Source: Lipingzhangella_A rawalii
Lineage (GTDB): Bacteria > Actinomycetota > Actinomycetes > Streptosporangiales > Streptosporangiaceae
NCBI RefSeq assembly: GCF_031628175.1
Contig: NZ_JAVLVT010000006.1
Span: 1-64,000 of the forward strand
Length of the DNA stretch: 64,000 nucleotides
Direction of reading: 5' to 3'
The first letter of the stretch is position 1. Each line of letters starts with the position of its first letter. The notes under the pieces are model-generated. The model ran no database searches and was not told where the DNA came from. It saw only the letters and a list, made by a program, of their open reading frames with translations. A program made the translations under genes and the position numbers. This document shows positions 59,585 through 64,000 of this stretch, piece after piece.

Positions 59585-61087
59585 CTAGCCGTTGCTCGGC
59601 TGCTCGGCCTGCCAACGTCGCAGTTCCTCGGCCGCCGCCTCCTTACCGAGCGGGCCGTGCTCCATCCGAAGCTCCAGGAGAAACCGCCAGGCCTTGCCCA
59701 CGAGTGGCCCCGGACCGATGCCCAGGACCTCCTGGATTTCGTTGCCGTCCAGGTCCGGACGGAGCTGGCTGAGCTCCTCCTCCCGCTCCAGCCGTTCGAT
59801 GCGCTGCTCAATGTCGTCGTAGGCGCGTGCCAGCGCCGCCGCCTTGCGTCGGTTGCGGGTGGTGCAGTCCGCGCGGGTGAGGACGTGCAGTCGCTCCAGC
59901 TGATCGCCGGCGTCGCGTGCGTAGCGCCGCACAGCCGAGTCCGTCCACTCTCCCGAGCCGTATCCGTGGAATCGCAGATGCAGGGATACGAGCTTGGTCA
60001 CCGCCGCCACGACGTCTTTTGGAAACCGCAGGGCCGTCAATCGCTTCTTACTCATCGAGGCCCCGACAACCTCGTGATGGTGAAAGGTCACTCCACCGCC
60101 CGGGACGAAGGCCCGGGTCCGGGGCTTTCCGATGTCGTGCAGCAGGGCGGCGAGCCGAAGCACCAGGTCCGGTTCCATACCCCGTTCCCGCTCCAGGTCG
60201 ATGGCCTGCTCCAGCACGGTCATCGAGTGCTCGTAGACGTCCTTGTGCCGAAAGTGCTCATCGATCTCGAGGCGCAGTTCGGGAAGCTCCGGCAGGATCT
60301 GCGCGGCCAGCCCCAGATCGACCAGTTCCTCCAGGCCAATCCGCGGCTGCGGAGTCAGCAGGAGTTTGCTGAGCTCGTCCCGGCACCGTTCCGCCGACAC
60401 GATGGCAATCCGGTCAGCCATCCGGGCCGCCGCGTCCCGCGTTCCCTCGTCGATCCGGAACTGTAGCTGTGCCGCGAACCGTACGGCCCGCAGCATCCGC
60501 AACGGGTCGTCGCCAAACGACTCCTCCGGCGGGGCGGGAGTCCGGAGTAGCCCCGCGTCCAGATCCTCCAGGCCCCCGAACGGATCTACGAAGTCCACCT
60601 CCGGCAGCCGAACCGCCATCGCGTTCACCGTGAAGTCCCGGCGCATCAGGTCGCCACGCAACGACTCCCCGTACCGCACCTCGGGTTTGCGGGATTTCGG
60701 CTGGTAGCTCTCCGTCCGGTAGGTCGTGATCTCCAGCTGGTGCCCGGACCTGCGGAGGCCCACAGTTCCGAAGTCAATGCCGATCGTCCAGACCGCCTCG
60801 GCCCAACCCTCGACCAACTCCAGGATGCGCTGCGGTGTGGCGTCAGTGGTGAGATCCAGGTCCGTGACGTCTCTGCCGAGGAGAGCGTCTCGAACGGGGC
60901 CCCCCACAATCGCGAGTTCGTGGCCGGCGGCGGCGAACCGTTCCCCCAGTTCGGCGCACACGGTCCCGAACCGCTGGGAGAGCAGCGCCAGGGCCGCGAG
61001 CTGACGTTCCTCCAGGGACGCGGGACCGGCCTGGGCTCCCCCGGGGTCGACGACGTCCGTGCGGTGGTGGGCCTCTTCCTTCGACAC
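59585..61087 (-). CDS. pcnA: CCA tRNA nucleotidyltransferase
   Basis: From GTG 61087 the enzyme is about 500 residues. It has the class II nucleotidyltransferase head IVGGPVRDALLGRDVTDLDL, the GTVGLRRSGHQLEITTYRTE strand, the RRDFTVNAMA helix and RMLRAVRFAAQL. The HD domain has LAALLHDIGKPRTRAF and HHHEVVGASM. It adds or repairs the CCA end, essential because the tRNA genes here lack encoded CCA. The start is uncertain (ATG 61132 is an alternative). It lies divergently from the DUF6049/murJ block, a conserved actinobacterial arrangement. Confidence 0.93.
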   Translation of the reverse strand: MSKEEAHHRTDVVDPGGAQAGPASLEERQLAALALLSQRFGTVCAELGERFAAAGHELAIVGGPVRDALLGRDVTDLDLTTDATPQRILELVEGWAEAVWTIGIDFGTVGLRRSGHQLEITTYRTESYQPKSRKPEVRYGESLRGDLMRRDFTVNAMAVRLPEVDFVDPFGGLEDLDAGLLRTPAPPEESFGDDPLRMLRAVRFAAQLQFRIDEGTRDAAARMADRIAIVSAERCRDELSKLLLTPQPRIGLEELVDLGLAAQILPELPELRLEIDEHFRHKDVYEHSMTVLEQAIDLERERGMEPDLVLRLAALLHDIGKPRTRAFVPGGGVTFHHHEVVGASMSKKRLTALRFPKDVVAAVTKLVSLHLRFHGYGSGEWTDSAVRRYARDAGDQLERLHVLTRADCTTRNRRKAAALARAYDDIEQRIERLEREEELSQLRPDLDGNEIQEVLGIGPGPLVGKAWRFLLELRMEHGPLGKEAAAEELRRWQAEQPSNG

Positions 61088-61193
61088 AGCACTGAGACTA
61101 GGCGCAGCACGGATGTGCGCGCGAATCGCCATCGGTTCCGGCTGGCACGCCTGGGCAGCGTGGACGTGGGTCCACCTCCGCGAAGACGGTATT

Positions 61194-61205
61194 GTCTGGC
61201 CAGAC
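61194..61205. promoter_or_regulatory. Perfect 12-bp palindrome at the DUF6049 start
   Basis: GTCTGGCCAGAC is a perfect palindrome ending two bases before the ATG at 61207. It occupies the place of a ribosome site, so it may be an operator on a leaderless transcript, or simply chance in GC-rich DNA. Confidence 0.25.
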
Positions 61206-61206
61206 C

Positions 61207-63831
61207 ATGGCCACAACCCGGGTGGCTCGGGCTGCCCGAACCTCCTACGGGGGCCGACTTCCGAAATCCGGACGGGAACTGCGAGGCGTGCGTCGACTTG
61301 CTCACTGCGCTCCGGCCGCTGTGACGGCCGTCGCACTGCTGCCTGTACTGGCAAGCTCCGCGCCCATGACCGAGCAAACTCTGGGAGGTTCGGCCACCAG
61401 CAGCGCTGCCTCGGCCGACGCCCCGGCCGTGTCCCCGGTCACCGCCCCGGCCACCGACAACGGGGATGACCCTGACAGTGCCAGCAGTGCCAGCAGTGCC
61501 AGCAGTGCGGACAGTGCAGCCCAGGACTCCTCGATCGAAGAGCCGGCCGATGCCCTGTCCGTGGAGAGCATCACCCCGATGGCTGTGGCGGAGGATGCGA
61601 CACTCACGGTTTCCGGAACGGTGACAAACACCGAGGACGCACCCCTCGACTCCGTCACCGTTCGGCTCCGGTACTCCTCCCAGCCTCTGACCACCCGCAC
61701 CAGCCTGGCCCACCATGCGGACGGGGAGGCACCGCAACCCCAACGCTTCGGGACCGACGAGTCACTGGATGAGGCTCTGGAGCCCGGGGACAGCGTCGAC
61801 TACACCCTCCGTATCGACATGGAGGACATCGACGTGCAGGACTTCGGGGTCTATCCCCTCACCGTGGATGCTGTGGACAGCACCGGCTCCACACTCGGCG
61901 CCCTGGACTCCTTCCTGCCCTACACCGGATCGCCGGACGAGGAGATCGAACCGACGGAGATTGCCTGGGTTTGGCCGCTGGCCGACCGGCCCCAGCGAGC
62001 GGACGACGACACCTACCTCGGCAACGAGCTCGCCGAGCAGCTCGCCCCGGGAGGACGACTGGACCGGCTGCTGACACTGGGGCTCCGCGCCGACAGCCAA
62101 GGCGCTGACGACGACGCGGAGGACGAGGAGACGGAGTCCACCGACGCATCCGAGCCCGACGAGGACGAGCCCTCGGGTTCCGAGGGCTCCGAGGACGAGG
62201 ACAACGGCGTGGGAGGGGCTCCTCCCGCGACACGTACGGACGGAATCCCTCTGACCTGGGCCGTCGATCCAGCCCTCGTGGATGATGTGTCCCGAATGAC
62301 CTCGAGCTACCAGGTGCTCCAGAACCCCACCGCGGTCCCTGCCCAGGGCGAGCCGCGACTGGAGCCGCACGAGCCGGATCCCAACGCGGGGGCATGGCTC
62401 GACCGCGCCCAGGAGGGCCTGGCCGAGACGTCGGTTGTCCCTTCGGCCTACGCCAGTCCGAGTATTGGGAGCCTGGTCGAGGCCGACTTGGAGCAGGACG
62501 CCATCGCCGCACACCGTCTCGCCACGGAGACCCTGGACGAACGACTGGACCTGGATGTCGGGGCCGAACGACTGTGGCTGCCCCGGAAGACGGCGGACGC
62601 GGCCTCTCTGGAGCTGTTGGCCGAGGAGGGCGCCACCACTTTCGTGTTCGACGACTCGGCCCTACCGGCACAGGACTGGGCCGGTCATACGCCCGACGCC
62701 GCCACCGTGCTCACGGTGGGGGACGACACCGAGGTCACGGCGCTTGCTACCGACCGTCGGCTCAGCGAGATTCTCGGCACCCCGGTGGCCACCCCGGGGG
62801 AGACAACCCTCGCCCAGCAGCGCTACATCGCCGAGACCGCGTTGATCAGTGCGGAGCGTCCCGACACGGGCCAGACCGTGATCGCCGCCCCACCCGCCAC
62901 GTGGAACCCGACGGCGGACCTGCTCTCGGCACTGGTGACGGCCACCGAATCCCTGCCGTGGTTGGAACCGGTGGCCCTGGAGGATCTTGCGGAGGACGCA
63001 CAGCCCCTGGACGAGCGTCAGGATCTGCGGGCTGCGGAGGACAGTCCCGCCCGCCTCAGCAGTGCCTACCTCGACCAGATCAGCGACATCCGCGCGGAGG
63101 CGGACCTCTTCAGCAGTATCCTCACCGAGGACGACGACCCCTACCGGCCAGCCATCCTCCGGCTGGAGTCCGCGGCCTGGGCCGAGGAGGGTGCGCCGGC
63201 CGCGAGCGCCCGTCAGCAGGTGGCAACCGCGCTGGAAGAGTCGATGGGCAGTGTCCGCATCATGCCCGGGGAGCCGGTCACTATGGCCAGCAAATCCGGA
63301 GAGGCGCCCATCCTCGTCGCCAACGACCTGCCCGACCATTCGGTGACGGTGCACCTCTCTGTGTTCTCGCAGAACTCGGAGCGCCTGGCGGTCGGGGATT
63401 ACGCGGACACCATGGAAATCGCGCCAGGGGGCAAGACCACGGTCTACGTTCCCCTGTCGGCCTCGGTGAACGGTCGAACGGAGCTGGAAATCGGCCTGCA
63501 CAACGCGGATGGGGAGCCGATCAGCGAGGACGAGACCACACTGCCCGTGAACGTGACCGGCTTGGGGACCTCCGCACTGGTGATCAGTGGCTTCGCGGCT
63601 CTCCTGCTGGTGGCGCTGCTGATGCTCCGGACCATACGCCGGTGGCGGAGGAAGCACACGCCCGCGTCCTCTGCGGATACGAGCGTCCAGAACTCCCCCG
63701 AAATGCGACACAATGGCGACGGACCCGACGACGACTCGCACTCCGAGGACGTCAACGTCGCCGGGGATGCGCGCATCAACGATGCCAGCAGCTCGGACTC
63801 CACCACTCCCGGTGTGGACGAAACCCCGTAA
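61207..63831 (+). CDS. DUF6049-family membrane protein
   Basis: The 874-aa protein has an N-terminal signal-like helix (about 30-55) and a Ser/Ala-rich repeat stretch (SASSASSASSADSAA). Extracellular beta domains start with VESITPMAVAEDATLTVSGT and are followed by a glycosyl-hydrolase-like middle region (IPLTWAVDPALVDDVSRM). A C-terminal helix (LVISGFAALLLVALLMLRT) precedes a basic then acidic tail. A highly acidic insert (about 305-340) is unusual. The family is conserved between the tRNA nucleotidyltransferase and murJ genes in actinobacteria and is thought to act in envelope assembly. ATG 61207 is the likely start. Confidence 0.85.
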   Translation: MATTRVARAARTSYGGRLPKSGRELRGVRRLAHCAPAAVTAVALLPVLASSAPMTEQTLGGSATSSAASADAPAVSPVTAPATDNGDDPDSASSASSASSADSAAQDSSIEEPADALSVESITPMAVAEDATLTVSGTVTNTEDAPLDSVTVRLRYSSQPLTTRTSLAHHADGEAPQPQRFGTDESLDEALEPGDSVDYTLRIDMEDIDVQDFGVYPLTVDAVDSTGSTLGALDSFLPYTGSPDEEIEPTEIAWVWPLADRPQRADDDTYLGNELAEQLAPGGRLDRLLTLGLRADSQGADDDAEDEETESTDASEPDEDEPSGSEGSEDEDNGVGGAPPATRTDGIPLTWAVDPALVDDVSRMTSSYQVLQNPTAVPAQGEPRLEPHEPDPNAGAWLDRAQEGLAETSVVPSAYASPSIGSLVEADLEQDAIAAHRLATETLDERLDLDVGAERLWLPRKTADAASLELLAEEGATTFVFDDSALPAQDWAGHTPDAATVLTVGDDTEVTALATDRRLSEILGTPVATPGETTLAQQRYIAETALISAERPDTGQTVIAAPPATWNPTADLLSALVTATESLPWLEPVALEDLAEDAQPLDERQDLRAAEDSPARLSSAYLDQISDIRAEADLFSSILTEDDDPYRPAILRLESAAWAEEGAPAASARQQVATALEESMGSVRIMPGEPVTMASKSGEAPILVANDLPDHSVTVHLSVFSQNSERLAVGDYADTMEIAPGGKTTVYVPLSASVNGRTELEIGLHNADGEPISEDETTLPVNVTGLGTSALVISGFAALLLVALLMLRTIRRWRRKHTPASSADTSVQNSPEMRHNGDGPDDDSHSEDVNVAGDARINDASSSDSTTPGVDETP

Positions 63832-63887
63832 TCCGTCCCCCCGGGGTCCCATGGTGACCCACTTTTCCACAAGGGAGCACACGCACT

Positions 63888-64000
63888 GTGGCCACCGACA
63901 CGACCAACGGCGATTCAGGTACCCCTCACGACGACGTCTCGGCCACGGAGGGGCAGGATCCCTCCCCCAGCCCGCCGGAACCTCCGGGGGACGACAACCA
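63888..64000 (+). CDS. N-terminal start of a gene, probably murJ, cut by the window edge
   Basis: GTG 63888 with GGGAG upstream opens a frame that stays open to base 64000. It encodes about 37 residues of polar, acidic, Pro-rich sequence (VATDTTNGDSGTPHDDVSAT). Actinobacterial MurJ/MviN lipid II flippases commonly start with such a disordered tail and follow the DUF6049 gene, so murJ is the likeliest identity. No membrane helix is inside the window to confirm it. Confidence 0.55.
   Translation, partial: MATDTTNGDSGTPHDDVSATEGQDPSPSPPEPPGDDN

Overview
The window is high-GC DNA from an actinomycete. GTG starts are common, AGGAGG-type ribosome sites are frequent, and two gene orders are typical of Actinobacteria: dnaX-ybaB-recR-ask-asd, and rpsF-ssb-rpsR-rplI with dnaB nearby. 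XRE/DUF5753 plus DUF397, an AfsR-type SARP and an actinobacterial Ino1 point towards Streptosporangiales, perhaps Nocardiopsaceae. Many secreted proteins are very Asp/Glu rich, which would suit a salt-tolerant member. The family and lifestyle are inferences.

Left arm (1-9.8 kb): an accessory zone. It holds an XRE/DUF397 regulator pair, a coupled 42-aa zinc-knuckle protein and PCMT-like methyltransferase, a tRNA-Ala 3'-half fragment beside a broken tyrosine-integrase gene (a decayed integration site), an SdpB/SdpI pair, a DCC oxidoreductase cut off by a frameshifted IS5-type transposase, an ATPase fragment, an LPVTG surface protein and a large SARP regulator.

10-24 kb: a copper-type P1B ATPase behind a 12-bp inverted repeat resembling a CsoR operator, an NlpC/P60 hydrolase, the phenylacetyl-CoA epoxidase operon paaABCDE with a TetR/PaaR-like operator, a quinone reductase, RecD2, a putative TIM-barrel hydrolase and a PAP2 phosphatase.

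24-37 kb: a GntR regulator and pyruvate dehydrogenase-type genes (E1 alpha, E1 beta, E2) ending in a strong terminator, a second GntR regulator, then asd-ask-recR-ybaB-dnaX, SRP RNA and tRNA-Ser(GGA).

37-47 kb: a stand-alone Cse2/CasB-like protein, an OmpA-domain lipoprotein, an Asp-rich repeat lipoprotein, tRNA-Ser(CGA), tadA with its partner gene, upp, small membrane proteins and a PH-domain protein. Two spacers here and one near 59 kb carry a mosaic family of intergenic repeats.

47-64 kb: dnaB, a DnaA-box cluster, MATE exporter, amidase, rplI-rpsR-ssb-rpsF, a bifunctional PBP, ino1 with an upstream inverted repeat, two tandem paralogous membrane proteins, an MFS exporter, the CCA-type tRNA nucleotidyltransferase, a DUF6049 membrane protein and the start of what is probably murJ.

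No CRISPR array and no complete prophage was found. The best candidates for something new are the orphan Cse2-like gene, the decayed sdp-like toxin/immunity island beside a tRNA attachment remnant, the DnaA-box cluster next to dnaB, and the mosaic repeats.
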